Under the pieces are notes generated by a model. The model searched no databases. It was not told where the DNA came from and saw only the letters and a list, made by a program, of their open reading frames with translations. From Siniperca chuatsi (lineage: Eukaryota; Chordata; Actinopteri; Centrarchiformes; Sinipercidae), in NCBI RefSeq assembly GCF_020085105.1, contig NC_058045.1, positions 14,543,833 through 14,607,832 of the forward strand: DNA of 64,000 nt. Direction: 5' to 3'. Below are positions 12,742 through 25,195 of the stretch, one piece after another (the first letter of the stretch is position 1; each line of letters opens with the position of its first letter). Position numbers and translations under genes: made by a program.

Positions 12742-13324
12742 ATGGACTACACTCTGGCCGTCCTGTTTTCTCTGCTGCAAGTTTTAAGTGTGGGCACAGC
12801 GGCTCCTCTGCCAGTGGAAGTAGTGAAGATGAAATCAAAAGTGAAGTGGATGGCTGAACAGCTGGTGGTTAGGCTGGACAAAGACTTCCAGGTAATTTTT
12901 ATGGCTCTGTTTATGGCGACACAGAATCTGGAGTGTTTACAAAAGTTGGTGTGTTTTTGACTGTATCTGGTTCTCTCTCTTGCTGCAGGTCCCCGCTGGC
13001 CTGACTCTCAGTCCACCTGCTGATGATCTGGATGGACCTTCCTCCATAGTGATGGTGTTGGAGGGTTATAACAGCCTGATCTCTGACACCCTTAACGGGG
13101 TCTCCCAGGTCAAGTTTGACATCTCTTCGCTGACGGGTTACCTCGATCAGTGGAGGCAGGGGCACTGCAGTGAGCAGCGGCCGAAGCCTTCGGTGCCGGG
13201 GCCACTACAGGAGCTACAGAGTCGAAAAGAGTTCATTCACACTGTGAGCATCGAGGCTCTCATGAGAGTGAAGGAGTTCCTCAATCTGCTGATGAAAAAT
13301 CTGGATCATCTTAAGACTTGCTGA
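12742..13324 (+). CDS. lepa: Leptin (teleost leptin A type)
   Basis: Two coding exons, 12742-12891 and 12989-13324, joined in phase 0 (CAG|GTAATT and TGCAG|GTCCCC), encode 161 aa. Residues 1 to about 20 form a signal peptide (MDYTLAVLFSLLQVLSVGTA), followed by the mature start APLPVEVV. The product is a secreted class I helical cytokine that signals through the leptin receptor and JAK/STAT to control appetite and energy balance. Helix-type segments are visible (VKWMAEQLVVRLDKDF; IVMVLEGYNSLISDTLNGV; SIEALMRVKEFLNLLMKNL). The two cysteines expected for the single disulphide are present: one in GHCSEQ and one as the last residue (LKTC). Two coding exons split early in the protein, the length near 160 aa, and the rbm28 neighbour all fit leptin. 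Assignment as the A paralogue rests on synteny and length. No lesion is seen. Confidence 0.95.
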
Positions 13325-13980
13325 AAGACGGACATTAGGTCTAATATTTGTAAGTTGCTGGCCTGATTTTTGACAAGAATTGTCAAGTCTTAACTTTTGC
13401 AATGTGTTTTGAAGGAAATGTATTCTTGAACATGCTCTTATTTATATACATATGTATTTATTTATATATTGTATTTAGAAAATATGTATTTTACAAAAAA
13501 CATTGTCATCAGGATGTTTGCAGCAACTGTAGTTTCCGCAGGAATATTTATATGCAAACTGATCTATGCTTTGCACTCAAAGATAAATCAGCTGCCCATA
13601 GGTTTGTACTATGACATCACTGTTCATCAACAAAGTTCTGCGTGAAAAAATATGCATCTACATATTCATTCAGCCAAAAAGCTGAATCAGCTGTGTAAAG
13701 TTGACTACAGCCAGAGGAAACGTCACGATGAGCAGTAATGTCATCCCTGGGAAATCCTGAAAACTGGTTTGATGCTTGCCAAGAATAATAATAAGACGTG
13801 TTTGTATGATAACTACAAGGACAGGAAGGATAAAGGGCAACTTTTGTTTCAGGGCAATATCATCAGCTCTTCCAAACTGGCTATTTATATCCACAGATGA
13901 TATTTTGTATATTTTTGTACAATGTTTTTTATGACTATTTGATTAAAACCATGAATAAATATTTAACTAAAATATATTTT
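13325..13980 (+). promoter_or_regulatory. lepa: lepa 3' UTR with AU-rich elements and poly(A) signal
   Basis: After the stop the sequence is AT-rich with several ATTTA-type motifs (for example ATTTATATACATATGTATTTATTTAT near 13440-13466 in two overlapping pieces), typical of unstable cytokine mRNAs. An AATAAA at 13954-13959 is the likely polyadenylation signal. Extent is inferred. Confidence 0.5.
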
Positions 13981-14585
13981 TTGTAATATGCAAGTTTGTC
14001 AGTGTTGTGTAATGAGTGAAAGATGAGATGAGAAAGATCAGAATGGAGTGAAAAAGGAACTTAGACCAGGTTAAAATATAATGTCATTTGTGGGTGTTCA
14101 TCTCCTGCCACACTAAAGGGTTCATGCGTGGGACGTGTTTATCCAGAGCTATCGGCTTATGATTAACTCCTGTTAAAAACTAGCATTAAAATAAGTGAAT
14201 GTAATGGCAATGGTCATAATGAACTGACATCTGTGAATCCAACAAATATGGATTTAATACCAAAATGTAAAGATTAACAATAAAACACAAATTCAAGGGT
14301 TTTGTTATATTTTCATAAAAAGGCATGTACACAAAAACACAATCCTTACATTATTCAGTTTGTTTTAGTTGTAAAAAACAAACAACATGAGCATGGATTA
14401 CAGAAATTCAGGAACAGGATGAATGAAGTTAAGTGACAGTAAAGGTTCACACATGGGCATCATATACTGTACAATTTGACACAAAACTCATTTATGAGAA
14501 CCATTGTACTTACAGCAAAACCTCAGGATGTGGAATATAAAAGACCTCTATTGTGGTAGCCTTAAACACTTAAGATTCCAAAACA

Positions 14586-14588
<3 letters not shown>

Positions 14589-14636
<48 letters not shown>
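14589..14636. repeat. (CT)n(CA)n microsatellite
   Basis: About 18 CT units followed by CA units. It starts directly after the rbm28 stop codon, so on the minus strand it is a (TG)n(AG)n tract in the proximal rbm28 3' UTR. Confidence 0.95.
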
Positions 14637-14637
<1 letters not shown>

Positions 14638-14638
14638 A

Positions 14639-17357
14639 TTAATTGTCAAACCACTTGTTTCTTTTAATGTTGGTGTTCTTGTCACTGTTCCCCATTAGTT
14701 TTTTCTTGTACTGCTCCACCAGGCTGTCAAAGCGGTCTCCATCCCTTCTCTTGAAATGCTTCTTTGCCATTTTAACATTCTGGTAAACAACAAAATAAAG
14801 AGTTAGGCCTATCACGATAATTACGTTATCGACTTATTGTACTTTGCTGACCTCGACAAGCGTGTTTGTTTACATAAGAATGTCACCAACATTTTAGCCA
14901 ACATGATGTCAGAAAGAACAGCAGGGTTTTCCCTACATTATAAGACTTAGGCACTGTGGAAAAAAAACCTAAACGCTGCGCCCTAAGCCGAATGAACAGG
15001 AAAAAAAAAAAAACTATGCAGAAACACGTTTGCTGTCATTTCTGGTCGTGCTGCTTCTGTTCTCTTGTTGTCTGCTCTCTGTGTGGAGTTTCACCATGGG
15101 CGGGGCTCGGGCAGCTCCTTTCTCCAGTCCACACACAACAGTGTTACCAACTTGGCGACTTTCTCGCTAAATTTAGGGACTTTTCAGACTCTTATTAGTG
15201 AAATGAATGCGATGGAATTGCCCTTAAAATGACAATAATATTGTTTATCACAATTATTGCTGGGACAATATATCTTCCATATCTCAGTCATGAGATGTAA
15301 CAGGACAACTCCGATAAAGTGCTACCAAACTAACACGCTATTGTTTCAAAAAAGTTTAAAAGCACTGCTGGCAGAGATTAGTGTAAAAAGTAAGATGTGT
15401 GATCGTGATGGGTTAGGCTTTAGATTACAGCCCGCAACATACAGCATAATTCTTCCCAATTCACCGTGAAATTCTTTGTACTGACGGTGTACTTAAAATA
15501 CTTACAGTAAATAAGTCAACAATCTGCCGATGAGTTCAAACGCCAGATTGTTGCTCAGTAGGCCATACTGTACAACACAATATTAAATGTTTTTTTTAAG
15601 TTTACAGATTACCCTTATTCCTCAACTTCACATCTCGTTCCCTTGTACTTACATGTATTTATTGTAACGTACTGTACTGGTACACCGTTAGTACAAAAAA
15701 CTACAACGTAAATTTGGAAGAATTACACTGTACATTGCGGGCAAGAATAAGCAATATCACTTGTCAAGATCTCATGACATCAAACCAAAAAATGTTACGT
15801 TACAACCTGTTTTGTTTAATTCAGTACCAGAAACTTGCATTCATCAATGCATTTTAATCTAAAAAGCCACATTTCAATGATTTGTGAGAATTTCTCTTTG
15901 AAAAGGGCCAATCACACAGAAATGCACTTTAAAAAGTGAAAACACAATGCCAGAAAAATCATTGTTCTCCTCCTGCAAACTTCTTTTATTTTCTGGTACT
16001 TTTCTTTAATTTTCAACTTGTCTGTGTTGTTAGCTTACCTAGCCTTGTTGGTTCACCCAGGAAAAACAACACATTTTCTCGCTTACCGCCATTACTCTGG
16101 AAGGGCCTGATCAAGTATCACAGAATGATCAGGGTGTAAACCACACACAGCTTGCTACAAAGTAACTGCAGTGGTCAACAAACAGACCAACTAACATTGT
16201 CTTCCTTAGTTGCAGTGTAAGGCCGATACTTATATTTAAGGGATTAAAAAATCTGATAACAATATATCAGCCAATATAGATTTTTTACATTTATACAAAC
16301 ATTTTTGGTAGTAAGAAGTCTGACCAAGATATGTACCCAGTGGGACATTTTACAGTTGGAACATAAACTTGCTCTAGTTGACAAGCTATTTCATGGAGAC
16401 ACTGTCTCTAAATTATCTAAAAAATATCTTTAGTATTTCTGTACTGCCATTTCTTATCAGACAATGAGCTAATTTTGGCCGATAAATCGGCCTCTTCTAC
16501 AAAAATTCATAAACAGAATAGAGAAGCCAGACAGAAGGTCACACACCTATTTTCATTATTTCCATTTTGTCAGAAACCCAAATTGTTTAATGCCCAGCTG
16601 AAATGCATGGCTCTGAAACAGCTGACAAAATATTATGTTCTAAAATAATATTACTACAATTTCACTTGGTGCCGCCAAAGCATTACATTTCATATTGACT
16701 AAACTACTGGAAAACATGAATGTTCTGTCTTCAGTGAATGATTTTTTTTTCATGCTTTAATCCAGTCTATCTTTGTGATAAAGTGATACATGTTTTTACA
16801 ATGTCAGTACTGTTAAATCTGTCAAACACTTTGACCCTCCACTGGTCTACCGGACAGACTGCCGGCAGCAGCCAGTTTTAGGATCATTTTGATTTGGTTT
16901 TGGGCTCTTTTCAAGTAGGTAGTCTTCTCAACTACCTCTTCACTTTTTTTGGTGCTGAAATGCATCTTGAGGTTACTCAAACGTCCTTGCCTTAGAAATT
17001 ATTAGGACTGACAAAGCCACTGTTTTACATCGTTTCTAATAAATCAGTGCCTCAGCAGCTACTCTTCGCTTTAAGATGTGTTGTGAATATGACCAAAGAC
17101 TACAAATAAGCATATACAACAGAATATGCACGAACCTGGTTTCTAGGCTGTGTGGGCTTTTCCATCTGTCCCATCTGTCGTCTTTGACGCTCTTTCCTGT
17201 TGGATCCAGGCTTTGCTTTATTGGGTGGAGGGGCCTGTTGCTTTCCTTTGTCACGCATCCTGCAAAAGACAACAGTTCACAATCTGTAACTTAAAGCTAA
17301 GGAAGGTAATGTATTTTTTGGTATATTTGTTGAAATTCTCTTTAAAAATTAAAAAAA

Positions 17358-17395
<38 letters not shown>

Positions 17396-20300
17396 CCCAT
17401 ATGTAATAAGCCCATCCAAACATTTCATCCGGCCCGGCCCGAATGAAATAATTGGCTGTCCTGCCTGCCTGTCCTACCTGCGCACACTCTGCCCCTGCAC
17501 TGCGCATGAAAATGTGTTTTGGGAGAGTGGCTTTGGAGGGCGACCTAAAGGGAAGGGCTGGGATTTTTTCGGTTGTATACTTTCAAAATCTAGTTGTCTC
17601 TTGCTAGTTTCTCCAACATTATCTACCCTAGCTTTAAGGCAAGACACTACAGGCAAAGCAAAGTTTTTTCATGCACTGGTCAATTTTGGGCTATTTTGCT
17701 TCCATAACATGTCATCTTTCAGACTTTCAGGAAACACCTAAAATACACATTTAGCATATTTAAACAAAATTTCAGAAAACCTGTAATACAAAAAAATATT
17801 GTCTTAATGTAAGTAATCAACTGGGGAAGTTTCATGGTGATATCTATTAGTTGAAATGTTTACCCTATTCACCAGTAGTGTATGGCCTTAAAGGGACCTT
17901 GTTGTGAAACTGCTCAAAACAAATCTGTGGATTATCTTGAGTAATCAGGTCATGATTTCTGGAAAGAGACATTGCTATTGAGTTTATCAAATTTATTTTT
18001 TTCTACGGCCAATATCTCCATAACTCACAATTTACACCAAAACAATCTAGATGGATAAATAGCACTATATGTATTTTTAATTTTGGGTTGAACTGTCAAC
18101 TTTAAGCCTGATGCCCACTGTTGAGTGATAGTCAGTTTTGTCATATGGGTTTTTCGAAGGATATGTTTAGCGACTGTTTTACATAACTGTTTAAGTACTG
18201 TTAGTACCTGACAACTCAAAATAGGTTACATCAGTTACCCAAGTATACTACTTTATATTTTTAGTAACTTGAGGGAAACAGACCTAGAGTTTTTATCATC
18301 AGCCAGTTAATTCCTGCATTGAAAGTCCAAGAGGTTTTAAAATTCAGACTGCTCTGATATATATACACACACACACATATATATATATTATATATATATA
18401 TATATAAAAAAACTTTGTCCTTCACCCTCCGCGGGTGGTCTCATCCTTCGAGCTCGGGTCCTCTACCAGAGGCCTGGGAGCTTGAGGGTTCTGCGCAGTA
18501 TTTTTGCTGTTCCCAGTACTGCGCTCTTCTGGACCGAGATGTCTGGTGTTCTTCCAGGGATCTGCTGTAGCCACTCCTCCAGTTTGGGGGTCACTGCCCC
18601 GAGTGCTCTGATGACCACGGGCACCACTGTTGCCTTCACCTTCCAGGCCTTCTCCAGCTCTTCTCTGAGCCCTTGGTACTTCTCTAGTTTCCCATGTTCC
18701 TTTTTCCTGATGTTGCCATCGCTTGGTATCGCCACATCAACCACAACGGCTTTCCTCTGTTGTTTGTCAACCACCACGATGTCAGGCTGGTTCGCCATTA
18801 CCATTCTGTCAGTCTGGATCTGGAAGTCCCACAGGATCTTGGCTCGGTCATTCTCTACCACCTTTGGAGGTGTTTCCCACTTTGACCTCGGGGTTTCCAG
18901 TCCATACTCAGTGCAGATGTTCCTGTACACTATGCCAGCTACTTGGTTATGGCGCTCCATGTATGCTTTTCCTGCCAGCATCTTACAACCTGCAGTTATG
19001 TGCTGGATTGTCTCAGGGGCCTCTTTGCACAGCCTACACCTTGGGTCTTGTCTGGTGTGGTAGATCTGGGCCTCTATTGCTCTGGTGCTCAGGGCCTGCT
19101 CCTGTGCAGCCATGATGAGTGCCTCTGTGCTGTCCTTCAATCCAGCCCGCTCTAGCCATTGGTAGGACTTCTTGATATCAGCCACTTCAGTTATGTTCGG
19201 TGGTACATCCCATGTAGGGGTTTGTCCTCCCATGATGGTCCTTCCTCCAGCACGTCTTCCTCTGTTCTCCATTGCCTGAGACATTCCCTGAGCACGTCAT
19301 CTGTTGGGGCCTTATCTTGGATGTACTTGTGGATCTTGGATGTTTCATCCTGGATAGTGGCTCTCACACTCACTAGTCCACGGCCGCCTTCCTTACGGCT
19401 AGCATACAGTCTCAGGGTGCTGGATTTGGGATGGAACCCTCCATGCATGGTGAGGAGCTTTCGCGTCTTAACGTCTGTGGTCTGTATCTCCTCCTTTGGC
19501 CATCTTATTATTCCCACAGGGTATCTGATCACTGGCAGGGCGTAGCTGTTTATTGCCTGGGCTTTGTTCTTGCCATTGAGCTGACTTCTTAGGATTTGCC
19601 TTACTCGTTGGAGGTATTTGGCCGTTGCCGTCTTCCTTGTTGCCTCTTCGAGGTTGCCATTTGCCTGTGGTATTCCAAGGTACTTGTAACCATCCTCAAT
19701 GTCTGCCATTGTTCCTTCTGGGAGTGAGACCCCTTCTGTGTGGACTACCTTCCCTCTCTTTGTCACCATTCGACTGCACTTCTCAAGCCCGAATGACATC
19801 CCAATGTCAGAGCTGTAGATCCTGGTGGTGTGGATCAGTGAGTCGATGTCCCGCTCGCTCTTAGCGTATAGCTTGATGTCATCCATGTAGAGGAGGTGAC
19901 TGATGGTGGCCCCGTCGGTATCCATAGCCGGTCTTGTTGATTAGTTGGCTGAGGGGGTTCAGTCCTATGCAGAACAGTGGGACAGAGCATCTCCTTGGTA
20001 TTGAGCGTACACTTTCGCAGGTTGAGTTGCGAACAGCCGGTTTATTCTTCTGGCTTCATTATCTCTCGTGTATCTGTTTAGGCGGCTGGCCAAGGCTTGG
20101 AGCCTTTGTTTGGCAGTTTCGAGCACACACACACATATATACACACACACACACACACACACTACAGTTGCACTAAGGTAAGGCAGATCAGCAAACACAT
20201 GAGAGAAAAATCCACTGCTATTATGTAAAAACAAGCAAGAAGTGTAGTACCAATGGAAAAACAGTCAAAGCACTTTCTCTCAGCTGTTAATGAGTAGAGC

Positions 20301-23300
20301 TAGATTACGGTACAAAAGTGTAAACTGAAAACTGTACCTGATCTTAGGTCCCCGATGGGAAGGCAAAGGTAGAACCTTCCTCCGTTTCTTTCCGTTCTCC
20401 AAATCTATGTGCTCGACCTCAGGGTTGGTCTGGAAGCCAAAATAGCGCCTGCCTTGCTTCTGGCATTGAGGAGGTGCTGATAAATACAGAAAAGCAGTCA
20501 GAGAGAAAATCAAAAAAAAGTAAGAAGAATGTAAATGGTAACAGCAAAAATAAAAAGGTTTAAGTTTAGCTGAGTTTAATTCAGTGTTACAGCCACTCAA
20601 AGGTAATATGATTGCTCCACAGCACTAGTGTGCTGTACTGTATCTGTGTTGTGACAGTGTATCATGTTTTTCATCACTTTATACATGGTTAACTGAATCA
20701 GTACAGTACAAGCATGGGGAACAGCATGTATGTATGAGAGCAGGTGTTTTCCCATCAACTATCAAAAGCTGTCCAGGAGAATAGCAACCCATTAAACACT
20801 CATGTCCAACTGCCCAATATGTTCTCTCACATGAAAAAAGTAATATTTTCATACCTCTCTCCTTTCCTGTCTGCTCTGATGAGGACTGTGCTTGATTTCC
20901 ACCTTTCCTAGGTGCTTTTCTATCTCCGGCTGTCTGGGACTGAGGTGTTGCTCCTCCTTTAAAAGGCTGATTTCTGAAAAACTCCTGCAAAAATATTCAC
21001 ACATGGTTACTTTAGGTTTACTGGGGGGGTGCATTTTTCAATTTAATCTAACTATCACACAAACTGATACAAACACACCTTGTTTTTTTGTTGTCGCAAT
21101 TCTTTTATTTTGAGTTTCCTTGAATCCTCCAAGGAGAACTCAACAATGGGTCTCTGCAGGATGACATAAAATGCATTGTTATGCCTCACCAACACAAGAT
21201 TGCTTTTGGACCAGGAAAAGTATGTAATGTAAATGTTTGTTATATAATCCAGTGTGACAAACCAAATAAACACAACTTGTTAAGTCTAATAAATCTAATC
21301 TTTTAAAAACAGTGATAATGATTTCAGCACTTCAGTAGTCCAGTACAAAAATGTACCTTGTGTGAGCCAAAGATGTCAGGGTTGTTGTTAAGGTAACGAA
21401 GTGTGGTGAGAGCATGTTCATGGCCCTGGAACTGGACAAAGCCATAACCTAACGATTGTCCCATCACCTGACCCTTCTCTGGCTTCTTGTCATACATCAC
21501 CCGACACTAAAAGGAGAAACAAGAGGTGCACACACAAACAGAATGAATAATAATGACAACAGCACCCCCTACTGGGCATACAGACACAATGTTTTGAATT
21601 CAATGTCAGCCTGACACTCATAAATGCTACTCAAACAAAACTATTTCCGGGAATGTTTTACAAAGCTGCAAACGAATAACTGCTATAATGATACTGCCAT
21701 ATTTCATGAAATGTCTACCAGTATGCCATAATGTTTCTCACCTCTGTGATGCGAACTCCCTTGCTTCCTTTTACTGCTTGGAGGCAGAGTGCTTTGAGTT
21801 TTTTATTGTCCACTGACTTGGGCAGGTTATGGACACACAGACGAGTCTTTGACACAAACACTTTTATGTCCCGAAGCTTGGCCCTCTTTATTTCTTCAAA
21901 CTGAGGGAAATAGACAACACCAAATATACGCGTCAACATAAGAGTAATAATGAGAGATGAAAAGCGTAAGAAAGGTGTATGCATTGAAAATCATTCTACA
22001 AGTAGAAATGTAAAATGGTTAATGAAAACAATCTCACTCTGGTTCTTTTGATCATGTCTGCTTCAGGCACACCCTCTGCAGCCTTGGTCCCAGCGCGGAT
22101 CACTGGGTGTTGCAGACAAAAGAGAATAACATACAGTATAAGAACAGATTTAGAAGCAATTCAGCAAAGGAGAGTGACAACTAAATCTATTTCAAAACTT
22201 AAATAGGAACCTCACAAGGCAGACATGGCTTTCCTAAGTAACTCAGTTCTGTGATTTAAGATATCATCTTGTTTATGTCTCCCCATATAATCCTGTATCA
22301 TGACAGTTTCATGTGTAATGTGATACCTTTAATATTGACAGTGAATCAAATAACTTGTGTCAAGGTGAAAGGATCACTAGTAGAGTCGAGTGAGAGAGCG
22401 GACAGGTGGTAAAGAAGGAGAAAAGAGAAGCATGAAATGGGTTTACTCACATCCCTCTCTGGCCAGGTACAGGTTCCTGGTGCCTGTTTCTACTTTCACC
22501 TTGTTCACTTTCAGCTTGGTAGCATCCTCTCTGCTCACTGCTGCCACAATGAAAAGCTTTCTGCCATCTACACGAATGCCACCATTCTGCACAAAATAAC
22601 CCAAAGTTACAACAAGGCAGCAACATCAACTCATTGCACAAAACAGGACAACAGATGATGCCGTGCCATTAAAAAGGCAGGGACATTTTTTAAGTTAATG
22701 ATTCAGAATTGAATGCATATGAGACTGCATATTACCTCTGCCTCATCCTGTGCTGCAGCTATGCATCTGTCTGCAGCCTCTTTAGTCTTAAACTGAGCAA
22801 ATGCACAACCTGGCAAAATAACAAACCCAAAATGAGTCAATCAACCTGTTTTCTCAAACAGAGAGAAGAGTGTTTCACTCAAGCACTGCTGACTGACCTT
22901 TTGAATGTTCTGTGTCAGGATGGAGAACAATCTTTATGTAGTTAAGCTCGCCGTACTTTAGGAGAATTTCCTCAAGACCCTCTTCCTCCGTGTCAAAGGA
23001 CAGGTTCCTAACTCATCCAGGAGTAAGATGAAGAAAGATTGTGATAAGATAATAAATGAGCATGAATTTGATAATGAAGAAATGGAGAAATGGGGTAGAG
23101 TAAGATAAATTAAAGCAGGTTTAAGATTAAGTAGTGAGAAGAATTGCAAACCTGATGAAAATTGTTCTGCCTTCTTTCACATCTGAAAGGAGAAGTTTCT
23201 TTGAGGTTTTCTTCTTTTGAGCTAGGGACAGAAGAGCAGTGTCAAAACATTTATTGCATTAAATTTATGAAAGAAAATATTTACATTACATGCAAATACA

Positions 23301-25195
23301 CAAAAAGCAGAGAATTTATACCCTGTTCATCTTCTTCATTGTCTTCATCTTCCTTTTCATCCTCACTCTCATCTTGATCACCATTTGAATCAAGGCTACT
23401 CTTATCATCATCATCTTCTTCCTCCTCCTGGGACACATCATCATCTTTTTCATCTTCATCATCCTCCTCCTCCTCCTCACTGTCTTGTTCCTCGCTATCA
23501 TCTTCATCTTCTGATTGGGACTCCTCCACCTGCTGCACAGCTGGTTTCAAAGTGACTCTGTGTATAGATGTGGCACAAAATTAACCAGTAAAGGTAACCA
23601 GTTTTAACACTAGTGGCAAATTAATAGAGGTATACATATTTGAGGTTCACACTTTTTCTTCTCAGGTGCTGCTTGTGTCTTTTCTTCCTCCTCATCTTCA
23701 GTGTCACTCTCTGCGTCTGACTCTTTTGCAGTTGCCTCCTCAGTTTTCTTCTTTCCTATTAAAGCAAAACAGTGATAATGATTCCTATCTTTATTTTGAT
23801 GTAGATATATATTCTAATGACTACTAGGACACAAGTGTTTTCTTGTCATTTTAATGTGCAGTGGATAATAAAAAGAGAAGTATTTGTTTACCCTTGCAGA
23901 TGACAAATGTGGAAAATTACCTGCACTTGAGGATGGCTGTGTGGCAATATACTTGTCCTTAGGCACAGCCCAGTCAACTGCTACCTGCCGACCTGTGAAT
24001 GATAACAATGTTTTAAAATGCAGTCACATGATACAAACTAACTAAAAGTTAATTTCCCAAAGTGAGATGTCAACAATGAACAGTGTTTCTCACACAACAG
24101 CAATGCAAGTGCCTCACTCACAAACCTTTTATCTCCTTCAGGTTCAAGGCATTGAGCGCTCTTGCTGCCTCAGACACATTTTTAAAAAGGACAAACGCAA
24201 ATCCTCGCATCTTCCCATCTGTACAAAAAAAATGACAAAAATAAACATCATGAGAAAATAACCAATCAACCTGCTCAAGGGTCACATGACAGTTCAACAT
24301 GTTGTGCTTATTTGTACATCCAGTGAGAATTAAAACCATTTTTACCAGGTTTGAGGGGGATTTTGGCCTCAAGAACTGTTCCAAACTTGACACAAACCTG
24401 CTTCAGATCATCTTCTGAGCACTGTAACACAAAACATTTACAGGTCAAGGAACGAGCGTACCTCTTTAACAGCAGATATAACAGCAGATAATAATTGAAA
24501 TTCAGATATTGGATCAAAGTGTGCTTGTCTGTTGTTGCATTTCACAACCATGTAAGCATGCTGTACCTTAAAACTAAGGTTCCTTATGATGAGTCTAGCT
24601 TTCAAAGTGTTTTTCCTGAAGCCTTTGGATTTCTGCTCGTCTTCCTTTGGTGCTGCAGCTGGCTCTTTAGGTGCTAACGTTAAATGAAAGATATGAGTAA
24701 GGTTATCAAGTAGACATAAGGTGAGAGCTCTCCCAGTTGCTAGTTTCTGGACATGCCTTTATACACACCGGTTTTCCTTTTGTCTTTCATTTTCTTCCTC
24801 GCCACTGACAGAGAAAGTCTCTGTCCGTCGTATTCTTTTATTTCTTTCAAGGCTCGCTGTGCATCTTCCTCCATGGAATATGTGACATATCCAAATCCCC
24901 GACATTTTTCTGCGCCTGGATTATGAATATGAATAGGTTAAAAGTTTATCTTTTACTTGTACTGCGAATGTTTAGTAAGCAGTAACTTAGTAGTTCAACA
25001 GTTAGTTACGTTATAGTACATTTTCTCGTTAATTTATTTAGTAAAAGACCCCGAATAAATGACAGTGACAACTTTACCCTTTTCTCTGACCACGAAGCAT
25101 TGCTTCACCGGTCCAATTTCTGAGAATATTTCCTCTAAGCGTTCATTTGAAGCTGAAGCTGGTAGAGAACCAACGAATATGGTCTGCGCTGGCAT
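14639..25195 (-). CDS. rbm28: RNA-binding protein 28 (nucleolar, four RRMs)
   Basis: Twenty coding exons read in phase on the minus strand: 25078-25195, 24769-24915, 24567-24673, 24346-24421, 24126-24218, 23921-23992, 23653-23755, 23322-23557, 23152-23221, 22898-23007, 22736-22809, 22451-22586, 22038-22102, 21742-21900, 21357-21506, 21079-21153, 20855-20984, 20338-20476, 17136-17259, 14639-14779. They sum to 2325 nt, 774 aa (human RBM28 759 aa). RRM1 is at about residues 5-82 ([15 protein letters not shown]), RRM2 about 113-190 ([17 protein letters not shown]), then a long Asp/Glu tract about 205-320, RRM3 about 333-420 (IFIRNLSF; GCAFAQF) and RRM4 about 482-590 (LCVHNLP; GYGFVQF), with a basic tail ending NKWFDN. 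The family is the Nop4/RBM28 group: nucleolar RNA binding, U snRNA association and 60S ribosome assembly. The start ATG opens [12 protein letters not shown], matching the family N-terminus. No break is seen. Confidence 0.97.
14803..15275. repeat. Possible dispersed repeat in rbm28 last intron
   Basis: The segment opens TAGGCCTATCACGATAATTA and closes near CAATAATATTGTTTATCACA, a pairing of motifs I recognise from dispersed fish repeats. I see no clean terminal inverted repeat or target duplication, so the family (possibly a hAT-type MITE) is a guess. Confidence 0.35.
16217..16500. repeat. Possible hAT-like MITE in rbm28 intron
   Basis: Begins near GGCCGATACTTATATTTAAG, continues with AT-rich CTGATAACAATATATCAGCC, and ends near TTTTGGCCGATAAATCGGCC. 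The repeated GGCCGAT motif at both ends is typical of abundant short fish elements. Boundaries and family are uncertain. Confidence 0.35.
17361..17394. repeat. Poly(A) tract
   Basis: 34 consecutive A on the plus strand, in the large rbm28 intron. It could be the tail of a retroposed sequence, but I see no recognisable SINE body or target duplication beside it. Confidence 0.9.
17888..18105. mobile_element. TTAA-flanked MITE, related to the foldback at 4.5 kb
   Basis: TTAA at 17888-17891 and at 18102-18105 bound a 210-bp segment. It begins AGGGACC and on the other strand begins AGTTGACAGTTCAACCC. The interior (AATCTGTGGATTATCTTGAG, then GTAATCAGGTCATGATTTCT) matches the right arm of the foldback at 4760-4956, and the distal part (ACAATCTAGATGGATAAATA) matches the left outer part of that element at 4545-4567. 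It lies within the large rbm28 intron. No coding capacity. Confidence 0.7.
18363..18408. repeat. (CA)n/(TA)n microsatellite at LINE 3' end
   Basis: CA units passing into TA units, ending directly at the 3' terminus of the Dong/Rex6-like LINE. A similar CA/TA tract borders the LINE 5' end at 20123-20162. Confidence 0.9.
18409..20122 (-). mobile_element. Dong/Rex6-like (R4-clade) LINE, internally deleted
   Basis: Minus-strand non-LTR retrotransposon fragment in rbm28 intron 18, same strand as the host gene. Parts in order: an N-terminal piece (about 20122-19995: [34 protein letters not shown]); the second half of the reverse transcriptase including the YMDD catalytic motif ([18 protein letters not shown], within 19191-19925); a CCHC-type zinc finger ([18 protein letters not shown]); and a restriction-like endonuclease ([19 protein letters not shown]) ending LPGLW at 18463. 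The N-terminal piece meets the mid-RT segment at QGDALS, so roughly the first half of the RT is missing. The second half is split by frameshifts, one near 19200 (PLHGMYHR to ITEVADIK) and others near 19930-19980. The restriction-like nuclease rather than an AP endonuclease places it in the R2/R4 type group. It is inactive. Confidence 0.8.
20123..20162. repeat. (CA)n microsatellite at LINE 5' end
   Basis: CA repeat with an internal TATATA, directly abutting the 5' end of the LINE fragment. Confidence 0.95.

Noticed and set aside
18482-19155. Plus-strand open frames of up to 193 codons
   Set aside because: They are antisense shadows of the LINE endonuclease frame on the minus strand and have no independent support.
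23316-23507. Met/Lys/Arg-rich minus-strand frame
   Set aside because: It is the wrong frame of the rbm28 acidic exon (23322-23557), whose phase is fixed by both neighbours.
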